NCBI GenBank assembly: GCA_045538935.1
Contig: JAZQEI010000012.1
Span: forward strand, 1 to 55,403
Length of the DNA stretch: 55,403 nt
Reading direction: 5' to 3'
From: RGIG3013 sp045538935
GTDB lineage: Bacteria; Bacillota; Clostridia; Oscillospirales; Acutalibacteraceae
Positions 1 to 7,053 of this stretch are shown piece by piece. How positions within the stretch are numbered: the stretch's first letter is position 1; every line of letters starts with the position of its first letter. Made by a program: the position numbers and the translations under genes. The notes under the pieces are model-generated. The model was not told the origin of the DNA, searched no databases, and saw only the letters and a program-made list of their open reading frames with translations.

Positions 1-42
1 ATTGAGGCAAAGTATAAGAAGTAGAAAACAGGGTGAAGACAA

Positions 43-315
43 ATGAACTATACATACATATTGGAATGCAAGGATGGCACTTATTACACAGGGTGGACAA
101 ACAATCTTGACAAGCGAATAAAATACCACAATGAGGGCAAAGGTGCCAAGTATACAAAATCAAGGCTTCCTGTATCCTTAATATACTATGAGGAGTTTCA
201 AACAAAAGAGGAAGCAATGCGTCGCGAATATGTGATTAAGCATATGCCACGAAGCGAAAAGGGCAAGTTGATCAGTGAGTACAGAGAACGAATAACGGAG
301 AATAGTAATGATTAA
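43..315 (+). CDS. GIY-YIG domain protein (UPF0213/YhbQ-YazA type)
   Basis: This 90-residue protein is a single GIY-YIG nuclease fold. The first motif appears as YTYILECKDGTYYTGWTNN, followed by the conserved LDKRIKYHNEGKGAKYT stretch and a late RREYVIK segment with the metal-binding Glu. The length matches UPF0213 proteins, which are small stand-alone GIY-YIG nucleases of uncertain role, probably acting on DNA. The start is an ATG behind a GGGTGAAG ribosome site. The last 8 bases overlap the next gene, so the two are probably cotranscribed. Family assignment is secure; the substrate is unknown. Confidence 0.9.
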   Translation: MNYTYILECKDGTYYTGWTNNLDKRIKYHNEGKGAKYTKSRLPVSLIYYEEFQTKEEAMRREYVIKHMPRSEKGKLISEYRERITENSND

Positions 316-934
316 TAGAGACGATATGTTGGAACTGACCAGGCGAATGACACCGACAAGAACCTGTTTTGACAGAATTGCGGGAGCGTATATCAGTGAA
401 ACTGGTGAAATTGAAGACACCTTTAATATTCATTTCGGAAAACTCTCAGGAAGTGAAAAGGCGAAGAATCTAAAACTTGCAAAGGCCATTCCGTTTTCCA
501 AAACAAATGTGCAGTTAAAGGAACATGTCTTTGCTGATGAGGCCAAGGGGAAGGATAGTATATGGAGGCTGTTACAAGCAGTACAGCAATGTGGGCTGAA
601 GAACGATGCTTTAATGGAAATTTTATACGAGCAGATAGCAGATGCCCATATCGTAGACCACAGATTTGCAATATATATGTTTCATGGCGTGTATGATATT
701 CCTGCAAAGTCAAGAGACGGAGATAGTCTTTGGGATTCAGAAGAGATATACGATTTTATCATTTGTACTATAAGTCCGCTAGAAGATGAGTATCAGCCGA
801 CAGAACCGGTATTTGGCTTCCTATATCCGGCATTTTCAGATAGAAGTTCGAACCAGAGCAAGATAGACATCTATCATCTGAATCCCAATATGCAGGAAGA
901 AGGACTGGTCTATAAGCTTGTAGGTAAAATTTAA
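308..934 (+). CDS. DUF4317 family protein, apparently short
   Basis: The N-terminus (MINRDDMLELTRRMTPTRTC, then a region ending in GEIEDTFNIHFGKLS) is typical of DUF4317, a clostridial family of unknown function. This protein has 208 residues, while members I recall are roughly 380-400, and it ends just after the FLYPAFSDRSSN segment. It may therefore be C-terminally truncated or a short version. There is no signal peptide or membrane segment. It overlaps the GIY-YIG gene by 8 bases. The bases after its stop up to the next gene look like ordinary spacer, and I saw no second half in another frame. Confidence 0.75.
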   Translation: MINRDDMLELTRRMTPTRTCFDRIAGAYISETGEIEDTFNIHFGKLSGSEKAKNLKLAKAIPFSKTNVQLKEHVFADEAKGKDSIWRLLQAVQQCGLKNDALMEILYEQIADAHIVDHRFAIYMFHGVYDIPAKSRDGDSLWDSEEIYDFIICTISPLEDEYQPTEPVFGFLYPAFSDRSSNQSKIDIYHLNPNMQEEGLVYKLVGKI

Positions 935-988
935 CGTAAGATATCCTATGGGAAACAACATTTGAATCAATAAAGGAGAGATGATTTT

Positions 989-1525
989 ATGAGTAAAAAG
1001 GTTTTAATATTATCAGGAAGTCCACGAAAAAATGGAAATTCAGATATACTTTGTAATGAATTTATGAAAGGTGCTATAGAGAGTGGAAACGAGGTCGAGA
1101 AAATCCGTGTTGCCGAAAAGAAGATAGGTTTCTGCCTTGGATGTTATGCTTGTGAAGGCACTGGTGTTTGTGCAATTAAGGATGATATGGCGGAAGTTTT
1201 ACAAAAGATGATAGATGCGGATGTTATCGTCCTGGCAAGTCCTGTATATTTCTATTCCATTGATGCACAACTGAAAGCGTTGATAGACCGGACAGTTGCC
1301 CGCTGGCTAGAAGTGAAAGATAAAGAATTCTATTACATAGTTACCGCAGCAGACGCAGAACTTGAATCCGCAGAGACAACGATTGCTTGTTTCCGAGGTT
1401 ATGCGGAATGCGTAGAGGGTGCAAAAGAAATGGGTATTATTTACGGCATGGGTGCTTATGAAAAAGGTGAAATCAGAAATAGTAAGGCGATGACAGAAGC
1501 CTACGAAATGGGAAAACAAATTTAG
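989..1525 (+). CDS. Flavodoxin-like NAD(P)H-dependent FMN reductase
   Basis: This 178-residue flavodoxin-fold protein carries the FMN phosphate-binding loop SGSPRKNGNS near residue 9 and the ASPVYFYS isoalloxazine loop near residue 84. A Cys-rich patch (CLGCYACEGTGVC) between them resembles the Fe-S flavoprotein/quinone reductase group, where such cysteines may bind a cluster. It probably reduces FMN or small electrophiles with NAD(P)H in the cytosol. The start ATG has a strong AAAGGAGA site. It sits 54 bases after the DUF4317 gene. The exact substrate cannot be told from sequence. Confidence 0.88.
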   Translation: MSKKVLILSGSPRKNGNSDILCNEFMKGAIESGNEVEKIRVAEKKIGFCLGCYACEGTGVCAIKDDMAEVLQKMIDADVIVLASPVYFYSIDAQLKALIDRTVARWLEVKDKEFYYIVTAADAELESAETTIACFRGYAECVEGAKEMGIIYGMGAYEKGEIRNSKAMTEAYEMGKQI

Positions 1526-1563
1526 ATAGAGAGTTAAACAAATTTGAATTTGTAGGTGAGATA

Positions 1564-2076
1564 ATGATTATTTTAATTACCGGAGCATCGCATACAGGCA
1601 AAACCGCCCTTGCTCAAAAACTGCTTGAAAAATATAAATACCCCTATCTTTCAATAGACCATCTAAAAATGGGTTTAATTCGTAGCGGCAACACAGAACT
1701 TACCCCTATGGATGATAATGAATTAACCGAATACTTGTGGCCGATTGTTCGTGAAATAATAAAAACTGCTATTGAGAATAATCAGAACTTAATTGTTGAA
1801 GGTTGCTATATCCCGTTCGATTGGCAAAAGGACTTTGACTCTGAATATCTTGAAAACATTAAATATTTCTGCCTCGTAATGAGTGAAGAATATATCAGAA
1901 ACCACTTTGCTGACATAAAGAAATATGCAAATACCATTGAAAACCGTTTGGATGATGAATGGTGTACAATGGAGAGCGTGTTGGCAGATAATGCAGAAAT
2001 GTTAGACCTCGCACAAAAGTATAATGTGAACTATATACTCATTGAAGATAAGTACGAAATTAATATTGATTTATAA
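1564..2076 (+). CDS. P-loop ATP-binding protein (small-molecule kinase-like)
   Basis: A Walker A motif (GASHTGKT, residues 7-14) opens this 170-residue protein. SIDHLKMGLIR follows as a nucleoside-kinase-like LID/acceptor segment, and LIVEGCYIP forms the second strand, where a Walker B-like acidic residue sits. The fold resembles adenylate-kinase or zeta-toxin-like P-loop kinases that phosphorylate small molecules, but no substrate signature is visible. There is no antitoxin-like partner next to it. The start is an ATG behind GTAGGTGAG. A Rho-independent terminator follows 67 bases after the stop, closing the first transcription unit of the window. Confidence 0.7.
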   Translation: MIILITGASHTGKTALAQKLLEKYKYPYLSIDHLKMGLIRSGNTELTPMDDNELTEYLWPIVREIIKTAIENNQNLIVEGCYIPFDWQKDFDSEYLENIKYFCLVMSEEYIRNHFADIKKYANTIENRLDDEWCTMESVLADNAEMLDLAQKYNVNYILIEDKYEINIDL

Positions 2077-2143
2077 AGACAAATTCCGATTTTGTTGGTC
2101 AGTTTTACCTTGATATCTTTTTCGGTGCTACGAGCAAAAAAAT

Positions 2144-2174
2144 TCCCAAGTCGAAAGACTTGGGATATTTTTTT
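2144..2174 (+). terminator. Rho-independent terminator after the P-loop gene
   Basis: A perfect 9-bp stem (TCCCAAGTC with GACTTGGGA) closed by a GAAA tetraloop is followed by a run of seven T. It ends the unit starting at the GIY-YIG gene. Confidence 0.88.
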
Positions 2175-2177
2175 GTT

Positions 2178-2325
2178 GCAATGAAGCGCACCTAACGGTG
2201 CAAGAAGAATGAAGTCGCTGACGCTGTGAAGCGTGCCTTCGGCACATTAAGAAAGAAATCGTGCGCTTTGCTTCATACGAGCGTGGCTCGTGCTTCATAT
2301 TGGCAAAGCCAATGCTTCATTATTC
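2178..2325. repeat. Palindrome-rich intergenic repeat with TGAAGC/GCTTCA spacers
   Basis: Several short perfect palindromes follow each other: GCACC-TAAC-GGTGC, GTGCC-TTCG-GGCAC, ACGAGC-GTG-GCTCGT and ATTGGC-AAA-GCCAAT. They are separated by copies of (T)GAAG or GCTTCAT. No coding frame crosses the stretch. I recall similar hairpin strings near four-helix-bundle genes in gut Oscillospirales, and one such gene (broken) follows here. Copy number elsewhere in the genome cannot be judged from this window. Confidence 0.6.
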
Positions 2326-2326
2326 A

Positions 2327-2355
2327 TTGAAAAAGCTTTTTATTTATGCTATACT
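2327..2355 (+). promoter_or_regulatory. Promoter of the four-helix pseudogene/deaminase unit
   Basis: TTGAAA and TATACT are spaced by 17 bases, with a TGC extended -10. Promoter and downstream leader closely match the promoter/leader at 5317-5370. Confidence 0.72.
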
Positions 2356-2378
2356 TTATTAAGAAAGTAGGTGCTATT

Positions 2379-2729
2379 ATGCGTAACGATAAACTATCTA
2401 TTCAATCAATGGATTTTGCAGTTTCTATTATAAATCTTGTAAAATTATTGAAAGAGAATAAAGAACATATCATTTCTAATCAAATCGGCAGAAGTGGCAC
2501 AAGTATAGGTGCAAATATTTGAGAAGCACAGTACGCTCATGGCAAGGCAGATTTTATTGCCAAATTGCAAATAGCGCTTAAAGAGGCAAATGAAACAGGA
2601 TATTGGTTAGAATTGCTTTTCAAAACCAATTATATAAATGAAAATCAATATAAAGAATTAGATATAGTTTGTGCGGGACTTCGCGCTCTATGCTTGTCGC
2701 ATCCATCAACACCGCCAAGGAGAATATAA
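2379..2729 (+). pseudogene. Four-helix-bundle (23S rRNA intervening-sequence protein family) pseudogene
   Basis: Read through one stop, the frame gives 116 residues typical of the S23/IVP four-helix family: SNQIGRSGTSIGANI, stop, EAQYAHGKADFIAKLQIALK, then ETGYWLELLFKTNYI. The stop is a TGA at 2520-2522, exactly where relatives have GANI-x-EAQ. CGA (Arg) to TGA would explain it with a single change. The frame is otherwise open, so the mutation is probably recent. The function of free-standing family members is unknown; relatives are encoded in 23S rRNA insertions or in retroelement accessory genes. The stop codon abuts the next gene (TAA, one base, ATG). Confidence 0.8.
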
Positions 2730-2730
2730 A

Positions 2731-3141
2731 ATGATATTTTATGATATAACAGAACAAGATAAAGAGCTTATAAAAATTGCGCTTGAAACTTTAGAAAAGA
2801 ATTTTGATGATGGCATTTATAATCATACTGTTGGCGCGGCAATTCGTTGCAAAAACGGTAAAGTGTATAGCGGGGTTAATTGTGACGGTATTCACGGTTC
2901 TTGTGCCGAATATATCACAATAGGTATGGCAATTTCGGCGGGAGAACGGGAGTTTGATACTATTGTGGCTGTTCACGATAAAGCACCAAACTGCTTGGTC
3001 GCTCCTTGTGGCAACTGCCGTCAAATGCTTGTAGAGTATTGCCCTGACATTAAGGTAATTTTGAATAATGATTACAACGAAATAATCAAGGTTGATATAA
3101 AAGATTTAATTCCATTCGCTTGGAAACCTGTAATTGTATAA
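2731..3141 (+). CDS. Cytidine deaminase family protein, blasticidin-S deaminase-like (copy 1)
   Basis: This 136-residue zinc deaminase carries the two metal motifs GSCAEY (Cys ligand plus catalytic Glu) and APCGNCRQML (two Cys ligands). The layout GVN...G.CAE, then IVA, PCG.CRQ, and a closing IK.I...V.I.DL segment is closer to blasticidin-S deaminase than to housekeeping Cdd. It should hydrolyse the amino group of a cytosine nucleoside, with either salvage or detoxification of nucleoside antibiotics possible. I placed the start at the ATG behind AAGGAGA; an upstream GTG in frame lies inside the preceding pseudogene. A close paralogue (about 21 differences by eye) lies at 6519-6929. Confidence 0.88.
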   Translation: MIFYDITEQDKELIKIALETLEKNFDDGIYNHTVGAAIRCKNGKVYSGVNCDGIHGSCAEYITIGMAISAGEREFDTIVAVHDKAPNCLVAPCGNCRQMLVEYCPDIKVILNNDYNEIIKVDIKDLIPFAWKPVIV

Positions 3142-3181
3142 AATATGCACGATATCTAAATCAGCGCGACTAATCAAAATA

Positions 3182-3210
3182 AAAACAGTCACCTTTATGG
3201 TGGCTGTTTT
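3182..3210. terminator. Bidirectional terminator between deaminase 1 and the CLC gene
   Basis: AAAACAGTCACC pairs with GGTGGCTGTTTT (one G-T pair). A-rich and T-rich flanks let it serve the rightward deaminase and the leftward CLC gene. Confidence 0.82.
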
Positions 3211-3234
3211 GTTATTATTCATTCCTTTTGCATT

Positions 3235-4440
3235 TTAAAATAAGTTTTTAAATCCCATAGTTTTTTGAGCGCTGTAAAGGCTTATATTGCCCGACAGACA
3301 ATAATTTATAATAACCGCAACACAAATATATAAAATGCCTTTGCCTGAAAATAATTCGGCGGCCAAAAGTATTGATGCTAAAGGGCAGTTGGTTACGCCA
3401 CAAAATAAACTAATCATACAAACAGCGGCCGAAAATGCGGTTGGAAGCCCTAAAAAAGTGCCTACAACTGCACCGAAAGTTGCACCAATAAAAAGGGTAG
3501 GAACAATTTCGCCACCTTTAAAGCCGGCACCAACGGCAATACAGGTAAATAATATTTTAAATGCAAAAGCTAAGGGTACAAATTCGTTGTTGTTAAAAAT
3601 TTTTTCTATAACAAAAATGCCTGCACCGTTATAATCATAAGAACCTACCGCAAGAGTTAACAACACTATTGCTACTCCGCCCAGAGCAATGCGCAAAAAA
3701 TCGTTTTTGATTGCTTTTTTGAATAGATTTTTTGTGTGTTTGAGCAACACACAAAAGATAAATCCTACTGCTACCGAAAGAAGACTTAAAACCAACAATT
3801 TGCAAATAACCGCAAAACTAACGGTTGGCACCGATATTAAAGAAAATCGTTCGGCATGAGCGCCAAGCAAAACGGCAACCCAATAGGAAGTCAAAGATGT
3901 AATAAATGTAGGGATAATTGCAAGGTAGTAAATTCGGACAACCAAAACCACCTCTAAAGCAAAAATTGCGGCAGAAAACGGTGTTCCGAAAACTGATGAA
4001 AAAACACCTGCCATACCACAGTAAATCAATAGTTTTTCTTGTTTTTCGGTTAACTTAAAAATCTTACCAAAAAGCACTGCAGAACTGCCGCCCAGTTGTA
4101 AAGCCGCACCTTCTCGGCCTACCGATGCTCCGCAAAGATGAGATAATATAGAAGCACAAAAAACAGCGGGCGAAAGCTTTGGCGATAAAACAGTTTTATC
4201 TTGAGCCGATTTTATTACCTCATTAGTGCCCATATTGGTTACTTTAAGTAACTTATAAACGGCAACCGAAAGAACGCCTGCAAGGGGAAGAAAATACAAT
4301 AGCCACGAATTATTTTGGCGTATGTTTGTTGCAACAAGTATACATTTAGAAAATAAGGTGCCTATAATACCGCAAAATACGCCTATAAAAACACATAGCA
4401 TTAGAAATTTTATAATAGAAATAAATTTTTTTGAACTCAT
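3235..4440 (-). CDS. CLC-family chloride/fluoride channel or antiporter
   Basis: About 400 residues with ten or more hydrophobic segments and CLC signatures: GREGAALQLGGS, FGTPFSAAIFALE and GFKGGEIVPTLFIGA. The usual GSGIPEV anion-filter motif is replaced by MGTNEVI, so the filter serine is missing. Loss of GSGIP is a hallmark of the CLC-F fluoride/proton antiporters, making fluoride export a fair guess, but I see no fluoride riboswitch upstream. Among adjacent GTG and ATG codons I chose the ATG for better spacing to AAGG. It is transcribed alone from its own extended -10 promoter. Confidence 0.87.
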   Translation of the reverse strand: MSSKKFISIIKFLMLCVFIGVFCGIIGTLFSKCILVATNIRQNNSWLLYFLPLAGVLSVAVYKLLKVTNMGTNEVIKSAQDKTVLSPKLSPAVFCASILSHLCGASVGREGAALQLGGSSAVLFGKIFKLTEKQEKLLIYCGMAGVFSSVFGTPFSAAIFALEVVLVVRIYYLAIIPTFITSLTSYWVAVLLGAHAERFSLISVPTVSFAVICKLLVLSLLSVAVGFIFCVLLKHTKNLFKKAIKNDFLRIALGGVAIVLLTLAVGSYDYNGAGIFVIEKIFNNNEFVPLAFAFKILFTCIAVGAGFKGGEIVPTLFIGATFGAVVGTFLGLPTAFSAAVCMISLFCGVTNCPLASILLAAELFSGKGILYICVAVIINYCLSGNISLYSAQKTMGFKNLF

Positions 4441-4470
4441 CACGATACCTTCTTTAAATTAACGAACAAT

Positions 4471-4499
4471 ATTATACCATGCGCGTTTATTAAAGGCAA
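4471..4499 (-). promoter_or_regulatory. Promoter of the CLC gene
   Basis: Read on the minus strand: TTGCCT, 17 bases, TATAAT, with a TGG extended -10 and about 30 bases to the start codon. Confidence 0.72.
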
Positions 4500-4521
4500 A
4501 TAAATACTCGAAAATATTAAT

Positions 4522-4554
4522 AAAAATCACACACCTTGAATGTGTGCGATTTTT
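4522..4554 (-). terminator. Terminator of the uridine kinase gene
   Basis: A hairpin made of an AAAAATC/GATTTTT outer stem and a CACAC/GTGTG inner stem, followed by T-rich sequence on the minus strand, just downstream of the stop at 4581. Confidence 0.75.
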
Positions 4555-4580
4555 ATATATAATAGTTAAAATTTAGATTT

Positions 4581-5207
4581 TTATATGTTAGAGCTTTGCT
4601 CGCGCAATAGGTGCTCTATTTGTGCCTTTACCAACAAAAATGCCTGCTCGTTTTTACCGCCGTTTAAAATAACATCGGCAAACACTTTTGTTGGATTAAC
4701 GAAGGTATTGTGCATTGGTTTAACGGTCGATAAATATTGTTCAATTACGCTGTCTAGGCTACGGCCGCGTTCTTCCATATCTCTGCGAGCGCGGCGAAGA
4801 ATACGCTCGTCGGCATCGGTCTCAACATAAATTTTAAGATCCATACACTCTCTAAGAGCTATATCGTGGAAAATAAGAATACCGTCAATTAAAATAATAG
4901 GGCGTGGCTGAATTTCAATAATTTTCTCACTTCTGGTGTGACGGGTAAAATCATACACAGGGCAATTGGCTGTTTGTCCGTTTTTGAGCTGATTTAGGTG
5001 GTGCACCATAAGGTCAAATTCTAATGCATCGGGAGCATCGTAATTAAGATGCGCACGCTGTTCTAAAGATAAATCATCGTGCGGAAGATAGTAGTTGTCG
5101 CAGCTAATAAGCGAGATTTGGTCGGGAAAAGCTTTTTTTAGTCGCTCGGCAAAGGTCGATTTACCCGATCCGCTGCCGCCTGCAATGCCTATAATGTATG
5201 GTTTCAT
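4581..5207 (-). CDS. udk: Uridine kinase
   Basis: This 208-residue kinase has the P-loop GGSGSGKST at residues 10-18, the SCDNYYLP acceptor-site motif, and NYDAPDALEFD, all diagnostic for uridine/cytidine kinase. RRARRDMEERGRS and a C-terminal ADVILNGG segment complete the fold. It phosphorylates uridine and cytidine to UMP/CMP in pyrimidine salvage, which fits with the cytidine deaminase-like genes on both sides. The ATG follows an AGGAG site. It is a single-gene unit with its own promoter and terminator, divergent from the sialidase-like gene. Confidence 0.95.
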   Translation of the reverse strand: MKPYIIGIAGGSGSGKSTFAERLKKAFPDQISLISCDNYYLPHDDLSLEQRAHLNYDAPDALEFDLMVHHLNQLKNGQTANCPVYDFTRHTRSEKIIEIQPRPIILIDGILIFHDIALRECMDLKIYVETDADERILRRARRDMEERGRSLDSVIEQYLSTVKPMHNTFVNPTKVFADVILNGGKNEQAFLLVKAQIEHLLREQSSNI

Positions 5208-5241
5208 ATTGAGCGCTCCTAATATTTTACTTATTAAAATA

Positions 5242-5271
5242 AGTATACCTTAGCATATGTTGGGGTGTCAA
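5242..5271 (-). promoter_or_regulatory. Promoter of udk
   Basis: Minus strand TTGACA, 18 bases, TATACT, about 35 bases before the ATG. Confidence 0.75.
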
Positions 5272-5316
5272 GAGGACAAATAATTTAATACTAATTATAT
5301 AACAGCAATATTGTTA

Positions 5317-5345
5317 TTGACAAGGCTTGTGTTTAATGATATCTT
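5317..5345 (+). promoter_or_regulatory. Promoter of the sialidase-like/deaminase 2 unit
   Basis: TTGACA, 17 bases, TATCTT. It lies across an in-frame TTG upstream of the gene, which argues for the later ATG as the real start. The sequence from here to the ATG is a near copy of 2327-2381. Confidence 0.75.
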
Positions 5346-5367
5346 TTGCTTGAAAGTAGGTGCTGTT

Positions 5368-6513
5368 ATGAATAACAAAATGCCAAAATATATTGTAGTA
5401 AACCCCAGTGACGAGGTAACCGAAAAACACCGTGCCTGGCAGGGTTGTCCAACCATTGCACGAACAAAGGGCGGCCGTCTTTTTGCCGGCTGGTACACAG
5501 GCGGAATGTTTGAGCCTTGTATTGACAACTATAATGTGTTAATACAGAGTGACGATAACGGTAAAACCTGGTCGGCTCCGATTTTAGCCGTTTATAGCGA
5601 TTACGATGCTATGCATAGAAACATTGATATTCAGCTTTGGGTAGACAATAAAAATCGCCTTTGGGCAATGTGGACACATTCTCCTTTTTACAAGGACTCT
5701 AAGCCTGCTACTATTAAAACACCTTTTGCATGGGGCAGTTACCACACAGAGTTTACCGGTGTTGAGGCTTTAATATGCAACGACCCCGATTCGGGTGAGC
5801 TTATATGGGAAAAGCCACGTGTTATATGTGGAGGTTTTTTGCGCAGCAAGCCTATAATACGCTATAACGGCGACTATGTTTTCCCCGCATACGACTGGAT
5901 AAATACCGACAATTATATGATTAGAATATCTAAAGACTGTGGCCAAACCTTTGAAGATGTTTTTGCATCTAAAAAACCGCAAAACTGCGTATACGATGAA
6001 ACTATGGCGTATGAAGTTGGCACAAAGCTTTGCTTTTTGGCAAGAACCGACCTTGGCTATTACGCCGAGGCACACTCGTCAGATGACGGCAAGACCTGGA
6101 GCGATACTGCAGAGTATCAAAAAGGTCCTTCTACCAGACTTTATGTTGGAAGACTTACAAGCGGTCAGTTAGCGCTTGTTAGAAGCATATCTGACACTAA
6201 ACGTCAAGGCATGAAGATTTGTATATCCGAAGATGACGGTGTAACATGGCCTTATGAGTTAATATTGGATACTCGCGATAATCTATCTTACCCCGATTTA
6301 GAAGAGGGTGAAAACGGCGAAATATTTATTGTTTACGACCGTGAGCGTGATAATAGACATGATTTAAACCGCGAAACTTGGACTTCTACTGCCGCAAAGG
6401 AAATATTGCTTGCAAAAATTACGGTGCAAGATATTTATAACGGCGTTCTTTCTGAAAATTCTTACACCGCAAAGGTAATAAGCAAAGCCAAAATAAACAT
6501 AGTTGAGAGGTAA
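5368..6513 (+). CDS. Cytosolic sialidase-like BNR/Asp-box beta-propeller protein
   Basis: A 381-residue six-bladed-propeller candidate with four Asp boxes: SDDNGKTW, SKDCGQTF, SSDDGKTW and SEDDGVTW. An early R-x-K-GGRLFAGW segment resembles the start of sialidase-like propellers. There is no signal peptide, so it should act in the cytosol on an imported oligosaccharide or glycoconjugate. True sialidase activity (arginine triad, Glu/Tyr pair) is not proven by eye; other glycosidase or lyase activities occur in this superfamily. The ATG behind AAGTAGG is preferred to an upstream TTG lying in the promoter. Deaminase copy 2 follows after 5 bases. Confidence 0.78.
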   Translation: MNNKMPKYIVVNPSDEVTEKHRAWQGCPTIARTKGGRLFAGWYTGGMFEPCIDNYNVLIQSDDNGKTWSAPILAVYSDYDAMHRNIDIQLWVDNKNRLWAMWTHSPFYKDSKPATIKTPFAWGSYHTEFTGVEALICNDPDSGELIWEKPRVICGGFLRSKPIIRYNGDYVFPAYDWINTDNYMIRISKDCGQTFEDVFASKKPQNCVYDETMAYEVGTKLCFLARTDLGYYAEAHSSDDGKTWSDTAEYQKGPSTRLYVGRLTSGQLALVRSISDTKRQGMKICISEDDGVTWPYELILDTRDNLSYPDLEEGENGEIFIVYDRERDNRHDLNRETWTSTAAKEILLAKITVQDIYNGVLSENSYTAKVISKAKINIVER

Positions 6514-6518
6514 TAAAC

Positions 6519-6929
6519 GTGAATTTTTATGAAATCACCCAGCAAGACAAAGAGTTAATTAAAATTGCACTTAAAACCTTAGAGGGAAATTTTGATGACG
6601 GGGTGTATCACCACACCGTAGGTGCGGCGGTGCGCTGCAAAAACGGCAAGGTGTATAGCGGTGTTAACTGCGACGGTATACACGGCTCTTGTGCGGAATA
6701 CGTTACAATGGGAATGGCAATTTCTAACGGTGAAAGAGAATTCGATACCATTGTTGCTGTTCACGATAAAGCACCAAACTGTTTGGTTGCTCCTTGCGGA
6801 AACTGTCGACAGATGCTTGTAGAATACTGCCCCAACATTAAGGTTATTTTAAATGATGATAATAACAACATTATAAAGGTAGATGTTAAAGACTTGCTTG
6901 CGTTTTTCTGGAAGCCTGTAGAGATTTAA
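6519..6929 (+). CDS. Cytidine deaminase family protein, blasticidin-S deaminase-like (copy 2)
   Basis: A second 136-residue copy of the deaminase at 2731, same length without gaps and about 85% identical by eye. Zinc and catalytic motifs (GSCAEY and APCGNCRQML) are intact. Most changes lie at the two ends and in a short loop (DNNN versus DYNE). It begins with GTG, 5 bases after the sialidase-like gene, so the two form a unit. Both copies appear functional. Likely roles are cytosine-nucleoside salvage or inactivation of a nucleoside antibiotic. It lies directly upstream of a purine-type riboswitch. Confidence 0.88.
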   Translation: MNFYEITQQDKELIKIALKTLEGNFDDGVYHHTVGAAVRCKNGKVYSGVNCDGIHGSCAEYVTMGMAISNGEREFDTIVAVHDKAPNCLVAPCGNCRQMLVEYCPNIKVILNDDNNNIIKVDVKDLLAFFWKPVEI

Positions 6930-6937
6930 TAAATATC

Positions 6938-6966
6938 TTGAAATTTTGTTAAAAATGTGGTAATAT
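6938..6966 (+). promoter_or_regulatory. Promoter of the riboswitch-controlled operon
   Basis: TTGAAA, 17 bases, TAATAT with a TGG extended -10, placed so that transcription would begin just before the aptamer at about 6975. Confidence 0.65.
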
Positions 6967-6992
6967 AATATTGTTATAGAAAACAAATTATA

Positions 6993-7053
6993 GGTATATG
7001 TGCATAATATGGTTGCACGTTTCTACCAACCACCATAAATGGTTGCCTACCGG
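6993..7053 (+). ncRNA. Purine-class riboswitch aptamer, variant core
   Basis: P1 is GGTA/TACC (6993-6996 with 7048-7051). P2 is GTGCA/TGCAC (7000-7004 with 7014-7018) around the TAATATGG loop. J2/3 is GTTTCTAC, and P3 is CAACCA/TGGTTG around CCATAAA. The GG and CC for the loop-loop kiss are present. The ligand-pairing base equivalent to position 74 of the B. subtilis xpt aptamer is C (7047), which predicts a guanine-type ligand. The base before it (position 73, normally A) is C (7046). P1 is short. The 3' half of the aptamer is shared with the terminator at 7044, so ligand binding should switch expression on, as in pbuE. Confidence 0.88.

Noticed and set aside
1564..2076. Zeta-type toxin of a toxin-antitoxin pair
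   Set aside because: No antitoxin gene lies next to it, and the Walker A surroundings fit general small-molecule kinases equally well.
2178..2325. CRISPR array
   Set aside because: The palindromes differ from each other and the spacing is irregular; there are no uniform repeats or spacers and no cas genes.
2520..2522. UGA recoded as an amino acid
   Set aside because: UGA ends the membrane gene at 48615, and tryptophan is encoded by UGG throughout; a plain nonsense change is simpler.
2671..2730. Upstream GTG start of deaminase 1
   Set aside because: It lies inside the pseudogene; the second deaminase copy begins at the position equivalent to the later ATG, which has an AAGGAGA site.
4441..4580. 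Fluoride riboswitch before the CLC gene
   Set aside because: I searched by eye for the GGNGAUGG and UGAUGG core on the minus strand and found neither; the gap holds a promoter and a terminator.
5311..5367. TTG start of the sialidase-like gene
   Set aside because: These codons cover the -35/-10 promoter; the ATG at 5368 follows a ribosome site.
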